A stretch of 34,237 nt of DNA from a virus. The DNA lies in the IMG/VR virus record IMGVR_UViG_3300035698_028461, positions 1-34,237 of that record. The stretch is one strand, 5' to 3'. The notes below the pieces were generated by a model. That model did no database searches and was not told the DNA's origin. It saw only the letters and a program-made list of their open reading frames with translations. Every line of letters starts with the position of its first letter. Position 1 is the first letter of the stretch. Made by a program: the position numbers and the translations under genes. Of the stretch, positions 22,499-30,255 are shown in pieces.

Positions 22499-22973
22499 AT
22501 TCTTCTCCTTTTGACTCTTCTCCTTTTGACTCTTCTGATGTTGATCTCAGTTCAGGAAAGAATGATAAGTAATTATAATATCTAATATCTTCATCTTCTA
22601 CTGTTACATGGTTCCAATTACTTAATTTTAAGAGAAGTAACAGGTCAAGCCCTCTGCCACAATGTAACACGCACAAATTATTCCGAAGATCCATAAGAGA
22701 TGTGAAATCAATGAGTTTTTGTTCGAGCTGTTGGCCCTCATTTATGATTATCTCCTTATTGAATGATGGAGTGCAGACTAATCTTCTTGGAATTGAATCA
22801 TTGCGATAGCTTTCTTCTCCTATATAAAAATATTTAGCCATTTCTATCGTAAAAAGATCTTCAAAAAATAAATGTTCTTTATCTCCAAAGCATCTTTGAT
22901 TATCTAATGGAAATGGCTGATACATGATATGCTTAATAAAATTACCAAGTCTTTCATCCTTGATTAAGTCCAT
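22467..22973 (-). CDS. Truncated methyltransferase-like protein, 168 aa
   Basis: Starts 3 bases after the HNH endonuclease stop, with GAGG in that gene's end. The first 95 residues are not recognised. Residues about 97-140 read NLCVLHCGRGLDLLLLLKL...HVTVED, which resembles motif I and strand 2 of a Rossmann-fold methyltransferase. The fold stops there: the remaining strands are absent, and the end is the low-complexity SEESKGEESKGEE followed by a short Cys-rich tail. It may be a 3'-truncated gene whose end was lost when the next gene was joined, or a small accessory subunit. Confidence 0.6.
   Translation of the reverse strand: MDLIKDERLGNFIKHIMYQPFPLDNQRCFGDKEHLFFEDLFTIEMAKYFYIGEESYRNDSIPRRLVCTPSFNKEIIINEGQQLEQKLIDFTSLMDLRNNLCVLHCGRGLDLLLLLKLSNWNHVTVEDEDIRYYNYLSFFPELRSTSEESKGEESKGEEYVHSCKKLCE
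22503..22532 (-). repeat. Duplicated 15-bp unit carrying a ribosome site
   Basis: TTCTCCTTTTGACTC (plus strand) is repeated head-to-tail at 22503-22517 and 22518-22532, followed by a partial third copy. In the upstream gene it encodes EESKGEESKG. Each copy carries AGGAG on the coding strand; the one nearer the start serves the downstream methyltransferase. Confidence 0.85.
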
Positions 22974-22976
22974 TGT

Positions 22977-23894
22977 TTACCTCGTTGTTTTTTTCATAAC
23001 TGCTTTAGCTCTATGAATAACTCCACAAATACAGTTTTGAGAACAATTATATTCAATAGCTAATTTATCTTGTGAAATATTTTCATTTTTATATCTTTTT
23101 AAAATTAACAAACATTCATTATTTGAAAATTTAAAATTTCCAAAATTAGGATGTTTATTCCCAGACCTATCTTCACTCATTTTATTTTTTGTTTCCTGCG
23201 AATGCCTATAGCCAAGAGCATACGAATTACCTAAAGATGCTTTTCCTATTTTTCTTCTAGTTTCTTCTGTAAATTTTCTATTCTTGGCAGCGAAACTTAA
23301 TTTATTTCTAGTCTCAATTGATAAATTTTCTCTCTTATGAGCAACACTCATCTTTCTTTTAGATTCAATGGACATCTTCTTTCCAGTCTGTGCTACTCTC
23401 ATTTTTTCTCTAGTTTCTAAGGAAACAATTTTTCCCGTATGTGCTCTTATTACAGCTTTTCTATGTTCTTCTGTCCAAATTAATCCATTTTCTTTAGCAT
23501 GTTTCATATTTTCTTTATGGGTGACGCATTCTAATTTAGAAAGATTATTTAAAGCTTTATCTCCTTCTGGATTATCATGATTAATTTCATAACCCTTTGG
23601 AATTCTTTTAATCCATGTTTCCCATAATAATCGATGTAAATAAATTCTAGTATATTTTTTTTTATTTAGTGATAAACTAACTGTTATATATCCGGATGGC
23701 ATTTTAAATCCATTAATCGACATCACAGCATCATGACCTCTTGCACCCAGACTTCTAATGATGATTCCATCATAAGAAATTAAATAATCACTAAATAATA
23801 GTTTTTCGCCTTTTTTCCATAATCTAGGAATTCTCCATTTTCTTTTTTTAATTTCTTCATAATTTAGATCACCTACAAGTTCTGAAATTCTCAT
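22977..23894 (-). CDS. HNH homing endonuclease with NUMOD3 repeats and HTH, 305 aa
   Basis: Ribosome site GGGGAG before the ATG. The N-terminal half has an HNH_3-type site: YLHRLLWE (His87), EINHDNPEGDKALNNLSKLE (Asn105, His106, Asn117) and THKENMKHA. Residues about 142-245 are four to five NUMOD3-like DNA-binding repeats (SLETREKMRVAQTGK, SIESKRKMSVAH, and so on). The C-terminal 55 residues form a helix-turn-helix (NISQDKLAIEYNCSQNCICGVI). Free-standing enzymes like this cut a homing site in related phages and copy themselves in. It splits the methyltransferase genes and is preceded by a folded RNA element. Confidence 0.92.
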   Translation of the reverse strand: MRISELVGDLNYEEIKKRKWRIPRLWKKGEKLLFSDYLISYDGIIIRSLGARGHDAVMSINGFKMPSGYITVSLSLNKKKYTRIYLHRLLWETWIKRIPKGYEINHDNPEGDKALNNLSKLECVTHKENMKHAKENGLIWTEEHRKAVIRAHTGKIVSLETREKMRVAQTGKKMSIESKRKMSVAHKRENLSIETRNKLSFAAKNRKFTEETRRKIGKASLGNSYALGYRHSQETKNKMSEDRSGNKHPNFGNFKFSNNECLLILKRYKNENISQDKLAIEYNCSQNCICGVIHRAKAVMKKTTR

Positions 23895-23929
23895 AATAAC
23901 TCCCCTTACTTCATTCTCCCTTGAAATAA

Positions 23930-23988
23930 TCTTGTAGCAGAAAAGAGGGAGAGCTCTTTCTTTTCGAACCGTCGTTCTAGCTACAAGA
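23930..23988 (-). other. Folded RNA element upstream of the HNH gene
   Basis: Outer perfect 9-bp stem (TCTTGTAGC/GCTACAAGA) encloses a 7-bp hairpin (GAAAAGA/TCTTTTC, 23940-23946 with 23959-23965) and a 4-bp hairpin (GAAC/GTTC, 23966-23977), giving a three-way junction. It starts 12 bases after the methyltransferase stop and ends about 35 bases before the HNH start. No U-run follows, so it is not an intrinsic terminator. A similar element precedes the GIY-YIG gene. Confidence 0.6.
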
Positions 23989-24000
23989 ATTGAAAAACTC

Positions 24001-24588
24001 TTATTTAGTGATGCGTTTCATGATTGTGAGACTGGGAAATTGAGAATATGTTCCATAGATATAGTTTTCGTTAATTATTTTATTAAAATTAATTTCAGGC
24101 CTGATTGGCTTCTTTTTATATTTTGTCATCCATCCTACTTGATCCCTTTCTTCTGACCCTCCTTCAAACAAAAACAAGCCACAATGTCTTAGTTTAGGAG
24201 TCCAGTTCTCAACCATTTTTTTAATGATCTCTCCATCATTGCTTATATCAATATGAAGAAAATCAACAGTATCATCTTCATATTTTTCATGAACCACAAA
24301 TGCATTAGCTTTATGTAATGTGATATATTTATCGACCCTAGCTGCCTCTAATATTAACTTCACATCTTCCATACTGCCATGCTTAAATTTATAATCTTCC
24401 CATAAATCATAAGCATCTAAGTGGCATTCTGAACCTTTAAGTTCTTCAACTTTCTTCATACCATTTCCTATATAGCCAGCACTATATCCATCAAGAACTC
24501 CAATCTCAACAGCTATACCAGGAGGAAAGGCAAATATGGTATTTTCAAAAACTTTACCAAAATTATTTAAAAGATAAGAAGACCTCAT
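24001..24588 (-). CDS. Class I SAM-dependent methyltransferase, 195 aa
   Basis: Two ATGs compete: one at 24597 touches the AAAAAGGG ribosome site and cannot use it; the one at 24588 is 9 bases from it and is preferred. Motif I is AVEIGVLDGYSAGYI (26-40). The acidic strand-2 position is LDAYDLWED, and DFLHIDISNDGEII is the motif IV region, as in Methyltransf_24 proteins. The following GLFLFEGGSEERD would be the strand after the catalytic loop. It is coupled to the DegT aminotransferase gene, so a methylated amino sugar is a reasonable product. The substrate is not known. Confidence 0.78.
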   Translation of the reverse strand: MRSSYLLNNFGKVFENTIFAFPPGIAVEIGVLDGYSAGYIGNGMKKVEELKGSECHLDAYDLWEDYKFKHGSMEDVKLILEAARVDKYITLHKANAFVVHEKYEDDTVDFLHIDISNDGEIIKKMVENWTPKLRHCGLFLFEGGSEERDQVGWMTKYKKKPIRPEINFNKIINENYIYGTYSQFPSLTIMKRITK

Positions 24589-24590
24589 GA

Positions 24591-25721
24591 TCACCATCCC
24601 TTTTTTATTGTTTCAATTATATATTCCCTATCTTCTTTCGTCACCCACCATCCGCAAGGAAAACAAATCCTTTTATTTTCAACATAATCAAGATTATGCA
24701 GATTATCACTTCTATATTTTTTAACACAACTATTTAAATCTAATCTCCCATGAACTTTCGAGACTGCAATTCCTTTTTCTCCCATCATTCTAGAAAAGCC
24801 AATCACATCTTTAACTAAGATTGTAAAAATCCAATTAGATGATTTTCTATCTGTTCCATTTTGCAATAAAGTTATTTCTGTAAAATCACTTAATTCTTTT
24901 TTATAAAATTCAACATTTTTTTGTGCAAGCTTAATATTTTGATTAACTTCTGTGAGATTACATAGTCCAATTGTTGCATTGATATCGTTCATTTGCATTT
25001 TATATCCTGGATAAACGATATCCTCAGCACATCTCATATCTTGGAGTTTACTTTCTCTTGAAATTCCAAACCATCTAAGTAATTTCCCTAGCTCATAATC
25101 TGTTTGATCTTTGGTTAATAAGCATCCACCATCTGCACATGTTAAATGTTTTATTGCCTGAAATGAAATCATGCAGAAATCACTATAGGTACAATCTCCA
25201 ATTGTTGAATCTTTATATGTTGAGTTTAAACAATGAGCTCCATCTTCAATGATTGGAATATTATATTCTAAAGATATTTCTCTTATTTCTTCGAGATCAG
25301 CGGGATATCCACCCCAATGAACAAATGAAATAGCAACCGTATTTTCGTTTATCGTTTTTCTTATTGATTTTGGATCAATATTTAAAGTATCCTTTTGAAT
25401 ATCCACCCATCTAATACCATAACCTTCAGTTAAAATTGGAGCGATTGTTGCAAAACATGATAGAGGAGAAGTCACAATGTTTTTACCCATACTTTGCCCT
25501 TTGTTTTTTATTTTGAGCAGCGCAAGGGCTAACTGGAGGCCTGCTGTGCCACTGTTTAGGTTTAAGCAGTATGGGTTTTTAAATATGCTTTTTAATTTAT
25601 TCTCAAATTCAATAACCTTCGGACCTTCGCCAACATATCCAGAATGTATAGTTTCAAGTAACGGCTTATCTATTGATTTTGACATAAAGACTTTAAAAAG
25701 CGGTATAATTGGTGTGTTCAT
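24591..25721 (-). CDS. DegT/DnrJ/EryC1/StrS sugar aminotransferase, 376 aa
   Basis: Full-length PLP-dependent aminotransferase of this family. SGTAGLQLAL (57-66) binds the cofactor phosphate, EDGAHC (159-164) provides the Asp160/His163 pair at the pyridine ring, and SFQAIKHLTCADGG (186-199) holds the Schiff-base lysine Lys191. The C-terminal part has the typical IFTILVKD strand. These enzymes convert a nucleotide-linked keto-sugar to an amino sugar. No dehydratase or nucleotidyltransferase is encoded here, so the keto-sugar would come from the host or from genes outside the window. Ribosome site AAGGAGATAAGATT. Confidence 0.93.
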   Translation of the reverse strand: MNTPIIPLFKVFMSKSIDKPLLETIHSGYVGEGPKVIEFENKLKSIFKNPYCLNLNSGTAGLQLALALLKIKNKGQSMGKNIVTSPLSCFATIAPILTEGYGIRWVDIQKDTLNIDPKSIRKTINENTVAISFVHWGGYPADLEEIREISLEYNIPIIEDGAHCLNSTYKDSTIGDCTYSDFCMISFQAIKHLTCADGGCLLTKDQTDYELGKLLRWFGISRESKLQDMRCAEDIVYPGYKMQMNDINATIGLCNLTEVNQNIKLAQKNVEFYKKELSDFTEITLLQNGTDRKSSNWIFTILVKDVIGFSRMMGEKGIAVSKVHGRLDLNSCVKKYRSDNLHNLDYVENKRICFPCGWWVTKEDREYIIETIKKGW

Positions 25722-25737
25722 AATCTTATCTCCTTAA

Positions 25738-26379
25738 TTAATAATCCCGACGTAAATATCCGCCCGAATTAAAAGTGAAAATTAACTTCTCTCTTGCATA
25801 ATCAACAGAAAATTCGGGATGTCTTATTCTAAATTCTTCAACAGCTTTACCAGGACCTGGATCATCATACTTCCATTTTACAGGATTACCTTCTTTGGAA
25901 ACGTGGGTATCTTCAACAATTAAATAAGATCCAACAGAAACAAATGGATGATATAACTCAAGTTCCCTAGTCACATGATTATAGCTATGCCAGGAATCTA
26001 ATATAACAATATTCTTAAGGCCCATGCATTCTCTTCTTACTTGATCTATAATCCAATCATCAGTGCTATCTCCAATTAAAGGAATTATCCTGTTCCTAGC
26101 TGGAAGATGTGAAATCTCTCTGGGATTAAACTTGGACTCCTTATCAATGGTGATAACCTCACCATGCCCAAGCTGATCCAAGATAGTTGCAAAAAATAAA
26201 GCTGATCCTCCATAGTTAGTTCCAGTTTCTATAATATAGTCTGGACCAACAGTATAGATAATCTCTTGCAGTATAAGAAGATCGTTAGGGTTTTTCCATA
26301 TTGGCAAGCCTAGCCAATAAGTCTTTTGCCAAAGCCTATTCTCTTCATAGTAAACATGGTATGGATCAGATACTTTCAT
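25738..26379 (-). CDS. CmcI-like (cephalosporin hydroxylase/rhamnosyl O-methyltransferase) protein, 213 aa
   Basis: The characteristic motifs of the CmcI family are all present: KNPNDLLILQEIIYTVGPDYIIETGTNYGGSA is spread over 29-60, GEVITIDK (73-80), VILDSWHSYNHVTRELELY (125-143), VEDTHV (155-160) and PGPGKAVEEF near 174-183. Despite the name, members related to rhamnosyl O-methyltransferase methylate sugar hydroxyls. The start overlaps the stop of the NUMOD3 gene (ATGA). It lies next to the DegT gene and probably acts in the same glycan pathway. Confidence 0.88.
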   Translation of the reverse strand: MKVSDPYHVYYEENRLWQKTYWLGLPIWKNPNDLLILQEIIYTVGPDYIIETGTNYGGSALFFATILDQLGHGEVITIDKESKFNPREISHLPARNRIIPLIGDSTDDWIIDQVRRECMGLKNIVILDSWHSYNHVTRELELYHPFVSVGSYLIVEDTHVSKEGNPVKWKYDDPGPGKAVEEFRIRHPEFSVDYAREKLIFTFNSGGYLRRDY

Positions 26380-26906
26380 GATGAATACTCCCTTATGGTT
26401 TGGTCTATTAATTCTTGTTTAGTGAGATGATTTGGATTGTAAGAATACCCCTGGAGAATTCTATTGGCGCAACTCACAGAGCTTACGAGCTTATTAGCTA
26501 TTTCTTTTTGGGTCCAATGCTCCACATAAGAAAGCCTTCTCACTTCTTTTGCCTGATTATCAGTAAGCTTTGAATTGACATGCTTTTCTCCAGAAACTCT
26601 TTTGCCCATCATTTCTTTTGATTTTTTTGAGTGATGCTTTCCATGCATGGGATTATTCTTTCCAGATTTAGCTATGCTCAGTTTCTTTAAAGTTTCTTCT
26701 GAAGGTGATTTTCCATAATTAGGGTGATTTTTTCCAGAATTACATATTTTAAGAATTTCCACCGTTTCTTTGGAATGTTTTTTACCATAAAATGGATTAT
26801 TTTCACCTTTGCGAGTTTCTGATTGATTCTTCCTATATTCTTCATCTTTCCACATTTCTTTCCTCTTAGTGGAAATATGATTTCTGTACTCTTCGCTTTC
26901 CCACAT
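26376..26906 (-). CDS. NUMOD3-HTH part of a split homing endonuclease, 176 aa
   Basis: Three to four NUMOD3 repeats (GENNPFYGKKHSKETVEILK, GKNHPNYGKSPSEETLKKL, GKNNPMHGKHHSKKSKEMM) followed by a helix-turn-helix with KLTDNQAKEVRRLSYVEHWTQKEIANKL. There is no nuclease active site of its own. In GIY-YIG homing enzymes such repeats follow the nuclease domain in one protein. Here the nuclease domain is the gene just upstream in another frame. It may be a DNA-binding remnant, or be joined to it by a frame change (see the findings). Confidence 0.8.
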   Translation of the reverse strand: MWESEEYRNHISTKRKEMWKDEEYRKNQSETRKGENNPFYGKKHSKETVEILKICNSGKNHPNYGKSPSEETLKKLSIAKSGKNNPMHGKHHSKKSKEMMGKRVSGEKHVNSKLTDNQAKEVRRLSYVEHWTQKEIANKLVSSVSCANRILQGYSYNPNHLTKQELIDQTIREYSS

Positions 26907-26910
26907 TTCT

Positions 26911-27339
26911 TCACTTTTTTATCTTACATTTTTTAACCATCTTATCATGCCTTTTCTTTGATAAGTTTCGATTTCCATCAAGTAAATTCAATAAAGGGCC
27001 TGTTTTTAAATCTTTTCTTCCAATTCCAATTATTAAATTTTCTTCTAGCTTAAAAGCTGATTTTTTTTCCATCAATGAAAATTCTTTCAAGACTTTAAAA
27101 ACAGGCTCAAGCCCACATTTCCTTATATTCTTAATTCTCTTCTTTAATCTTTTATTTTTTGGATTAATTTTTAAATGACGTTTGCATCTCCCTATGGTTT
27201 TTGCACAACCTACATAGAATGGTTTATATTTCACCTTCATTCTGCCTTTATTTCCAAAGAAATATTCATATCCTTTTTTCTTATTCATAAACCTGGGATC
27301 ACAATATATGTAAACCTTTTGAATTTTTTCTTCTTCCAT
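26911..27339 (-). CDS. GIY-YIG nuclease part of a split homing endonuclease, 142 aa
   Basis: Ribosome site TTGGAGGTAAGCT before the ATG. The core reads VYIYCDP (9-15), KPFYVGCAKT (39-48), R51 in IGRCKRH, and the metal-binding glutamate in KLEENLIIGIGRKD (E99/E100), followed by TGPLLNLLDG. All elements of a GIY-YIG nuclease are present. The usual DNA-binding tail is missing: the frame stops after MVKKCKIKK in an A-rich stretch, and NUMOD3 repeats start 4 bases later in another frame. The domain may be cleavage-competent but poorly targeted alone. Confidence 0.88.
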   Translation of the reverse strand: MEEEKIQKVYIYCDPRFMNKKKGYEYFFGNKGRMKVKYKPFYVGCAKTIGRCKRHLKINPKNKRLKKRIKNIRKCGLEPVFKVLKEFSLMEKKSAFKLEENLIIGIGRKDLKTGPLLNLLDGNRNLSKKRHDKMVKKCKIKK

Positions 27340-27366
27340 AGCTTACCTCCAAGCTCCTCTTTAATT

Positions 27367-27430
27367 TTTGGGGAAGAAAAGAAGTGAGGTTATCTTCTCT
27401 TTCAGGTCTAGATTCCCTATCTTCCCCAAA
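27367..27430 (-). other. Folded RNA element upstream of the GIY-YIG gene
   Basis: Perfect 11-bp outer stem (27367-27377 with 27420-27430, TTTGGGGAAGA/TCTTCCCCAAA) around 42 bases holding an inner AGAAG/CTTCT hairpin. It begins 3 bases after the stop of the triple-fusion gene and ends about 27 bases before the GIY-YIG start. No U-run follows. It resembles the element at 23930-23988 in interior length and layout, but the outer stem sequence is different. Confidence 0.6.
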
Positions 27431-27433
27431 CAT

Positions 27434-30220
27434 TTATTCACCTTCTCCTATAATGGATTTTATCCATAATTGAGGATCATATTTTTCTTGTGCATGTTTT
27501 TTAGCTGCCTTCCCCATTTTTTCTCTTATCGCAGGATCATTTAATTTCTCAAACATAGGCAGGGCTTCTTCAAAATTATTATAAAGAAACCCTGTTCCTT
27601 CTATTACTCGATCTGCCGGACCACTATGATTGTTCGCAATAACAGGAAGCCCTGCTGCTTGGCTCTCCATTACAGTCTTTGGCCCTTGATCATGGTATCC
27701 ATCTGGCAAATCGTACCAGTAAACTGATCCTAATGCAAGAAAATCTTTCACTTGAGGAACGTTCTTTTTATGAACAATTACTCTTTCTCTATGATCTTCC
27801 AAGAAACTGGGACCAGGCATTAATCTAATAGTAGCTTCCGGAAATGCTTCTAATATGGCTGAAATCTTTTCGTTAAAATCCTTTGCATATTTGGCATCAT
27901 TTTGTGAAGAATGCCTAACGATTCTCATAGGCCCACTGTAATCAGCATTAATACTTTCGTATTCACTAAGATCAGTCGGAGGAGGCAAAACTTTAGGATC
28001 AAAAGAATAATACTGATCTTTCATTGTCTCCATATAGGCGATAGAAAAAGCTTCAGACAATCCGCTATTCAAGAATATATACCTATCCCAGCCGAGAGTC
28101 CAAGGAATTTGTCCAATCTTTCCAAGTCTAAAATTAACAGCCATAACTTTACGTTTAGCCTGAGAAGCCTCTAGTGCCTTGACTACGTCCTCGTTGCCCA
28201 AAGACCATACCCAGTCATTAGTGTATAGCACGAAGACGTCACACGGGCTGCTCAGGCTGTCGAGACCCTGTATTACCCTGACAGCAGGATTACCAAATTC
28301 CCTAAAAGTGCCAGATGGGGTTGGTCCTGGATGAATATAATCAACATTCCAACCTTTTTGAATAAACTGGTCCATTATCCAAGTTGTACTTTTTTCTGCT
28401 CCACCTGATCCACGACCGTTGAACAATATTCTTATAGTTTTCTTTCCATCATCTACGGCTTTAATCGGAGGAGCTGATTCTTCTTTTACTATTTTAGAGT
28501 TCTTCTTTATCCACAAATGCCATCGATGCCCTCCTTTGCCAGGGCCATCAAATCCTTTCTTAAGAAATTTATCTTGCCATTTTCGTTCCCATTCTCTCCC
28601 TGCATCATGAATTAAAACAATGTCTGCTTGTTCGGAAGCAGTCTTCGTAGAAAATTCTCTAGGCTTTCCGCCTGGAGGACCATCAACTACTGCAAGATCA
28701 AATTTCGGAATTTCTTGAGGAATGACAACCCCATTCCACTGATGAAGATCGATTCTTTTATCTATTCCCTTTTCTCTCAATGATTTCATCCATACTTCAC
28801 TTGTTTCAAGGGAAACAATGTTTAGCCCTTTATCTGCCATTAAAAAAGTGGAAAGACCAGGACCAAATTCAAGAACTGTTTTTATTTTATAATCTTCAAT
28901 CACTTTCTTAAGAAATGCCCAATCTAAATCTGTTATACAAGCTCCACCCCATTTAAAGCCATGCATATCTATATCTTCGTTATTGCAATCAATAATGTCC
29001 GGCTTAACAATTGGAACCATAGTTTTCTGAATTGGAATCTCAATCTTATTTGAAACAGGATTAGGCAACGTAGGAATTCTAGGATGATCAAATGACAATC
29101 TGCCGCCTTCATAAAATTGATCAAATGCTCTAATGACATCTTGTGTCTTTATTATATCAACACATTTAGGGAATCGTTGTCCATCTTCTTCTATAATGGT
29201 TGGGCAAGTTTTTTCTAAATCACAATGCCAACAAGCGTTCGTAGCTGCGCAAGGCAAGCAACCGTCAGTACATAGATACTGATGACCAGGATAACGGGTA
29301 AAGCGAGCCGGCTCCCTTGCTCCAGCAATAGTCAGGCATGGCATTCCAAAAGCAGCGGCAAGATGCATCTGAAAACTTACAAGACCCATAGAACCTTCTG
29401 CAAAATAAAATAATTTAAACAGATCTCTTATTCCAGTATTTTTATCTTGAGTTTTCCCAATCATATTGATAACATTTTTATTAGGAAGATCAGGATGACG
29501 ATGTTCTTTGGCTCCAATTTGAACAAATTTCATATCTGGATAATGATCAACAACTTCTTTCCAACGACTAAATGGATATGTTTTTGCTGTCCAATCACCC
29601 TTTTCGCCAGCCACGATAATCCAATAAGGAGGTTTAATTATAGGTGTAGAGAGTTCTTCTTTCGTCATCCAAATATCAGGCTTAATTGCACCTTGAGGAA
29701 ACTCAATTCCAAGTTTATCCTGAATGCTAATTCTAAAAGCATTAGCAAAATGACGATCATCTCTATTGCTCGCATTAGTAAGGGCACTTGGACCAATTTC
29801 TATAATTTCAGCGTTATCTTTATTCAAAGACCTATCAAGATAAGGGTTATGATCCCAAATATGCATAGCTGTAGATTGAACATTAATGGGCCAATCCGGA
29901 AAAGCACTGCGGAAGTCTCGAATTGCACAACTAAACATTAAAATATCGCCTATAGCTTGACGATTTTTAAAAATGATAGGCTTATGTTTTGCAGGAGCTT
30001 TAGATTTAGAAAGATTAATTCCAAGAACTGAAATTAAGTCTTCAATAAGTTCCGTAGTGAGTTCTTTATCGACAGGATGTCTATGATGAATATGTCCATC
30101 TTTAAATTTTATAGAAAGAAGTGAATCTGCAGGATCTCTAAAGGAACATTCCGAATGCTTCTTGATATCAGAACGAACCTTGTTCATATATTTTCCAATT
30201 CTGCTATGTTTATCATTCAT
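27434..30220 (-). CDS. Triple fusion: GT9-like, SAM methyltransferase, GT4-like, 928 aa
   Basis: Residues about 80-370 resemble GT9 (heptosyltransferase-type, GT-B): KNRQAIGDILMFSCAIRDFR (85-104), a GEKGDWTAKTYPFSRWKEVV stretch (205-224), LVSFQMHLAAAFGMPCLTIAG (280-300), then a Cys cluster (317, 321, 324, 330, 333, 339, 353) that may bind metal. Residues about 420-575 are a methyltransferase: VLEFGPGLSTF (449-459), LETSE, and VVDGPPGG (511-518). Residues about 595-928 are a GT4-like GT-B enzyme: NGRGSGGAEKST (601-612) and, near 860-885, PKTVMESQAAGLPVIANNHSG. All three would modify one glycan in a single chain. There is no membrane segment. Confidence 0.85.
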   Translation of the reverse strand: MNDKHSRIGKYMNKVRSDIKKHSECSFRDPADSLLSIKFKDGHIHHRHPVDKELTTELIEDLISVLGINLSKSKAPAKHKPIIFKNRQAIGDILMFSCAIRDFRSAFPDWPINVQSTAMHIWDHNPYLDRSLNKDNAEIIEIGPSALTNASNRDDRHFANAFRISIQDKLGIEFPQGAIKPDIWMTKEELSTPIIKPPYWIIVAGEKGDWTAKTYPFSRWKEVVDHYPDMKFVQIGAKEHRHPDLPNKNVINMIGKTQDKNTGIRDLFKLFYFAEGSMGLVSFQMHLAAAFGMPCLTIAGAREPARFTRYPGHQYLCTDGCLPCAATNACWHCDLEKTCPTIIEEDGQRFPKCVDIIKTQDVIRAFDQFYEGGRLSFDHPRIPTLPNPVSNKIEIPIQKTMVPIVKPDIIDCNNEDIDMHGFKWGGACITDLDWAFLKKVIEDYKIKTVLEFGPGLSTFLMADKGLNIVSLETSEVWMKSLREKGIDKRIDLHQWNGVVIPQEIPKFDLAVVDGPPGGKPREFSTKTASEQADIVLIHDAGREWERKWQDKFLKKGFDGPGKGGHRWHLWIKKNSKIVKEESAPPIKAVDDGKKTIRILFNGRGSGGAEKSTTWIMDQFIQKGWNVDYIHPGPTPSGTFREFGNPAVRVIQGLDSLSSPCDVFVLYTNDWVWSLGNEDVVKALEASQAKRKVMAVNFRLGKIGQIPWTLGWDRYIFLNSGLSEAFSIAYMETMKDQYYSFDPKVLPPPTDLSEYESINADYSGPMRIVRHSSQNDAKYAKDFNEKISAILEAFPEATIRLMPGPSFLEDHRERVIVHKKNVPQVKDFLALGSVYWYDLPDGYHDQGPKTVMESQAAGLPVIANNHSGPADRVIEGTGFLYNNFEEALPMFEKLNDPAIREKMGKAAKKHAQEKYDPQLWIKSIIGEGE

Positions 30221-30255
30221 CAGAATTCTCCACTTTATTCAATTGTATTTCTTCT

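Noticed and set aside
26687-26914. Third-frame 75-residue ORF overlapping the NUMOD3 gene
   Set aside because: It starts at a GTG without a proper site and gives a Lys-rich sequence with no motif. The overlapping frame has clear NUMOD3 repeats.
19674-27433. Group I intron around the homing endonucleases
   Set aside because: The endonuclease genes lie between complete genes rather than inside an interrupted one, and I did not recognise intron core elements. Free-standing homing genes fit better.
29447-29941. Plus-strand ORF of 164 residues
   Set aside because: It lies opposite the GT9-like domain, which has clear family motifs. The antisense product is rich in Asn, Phe and Ile without pattern.
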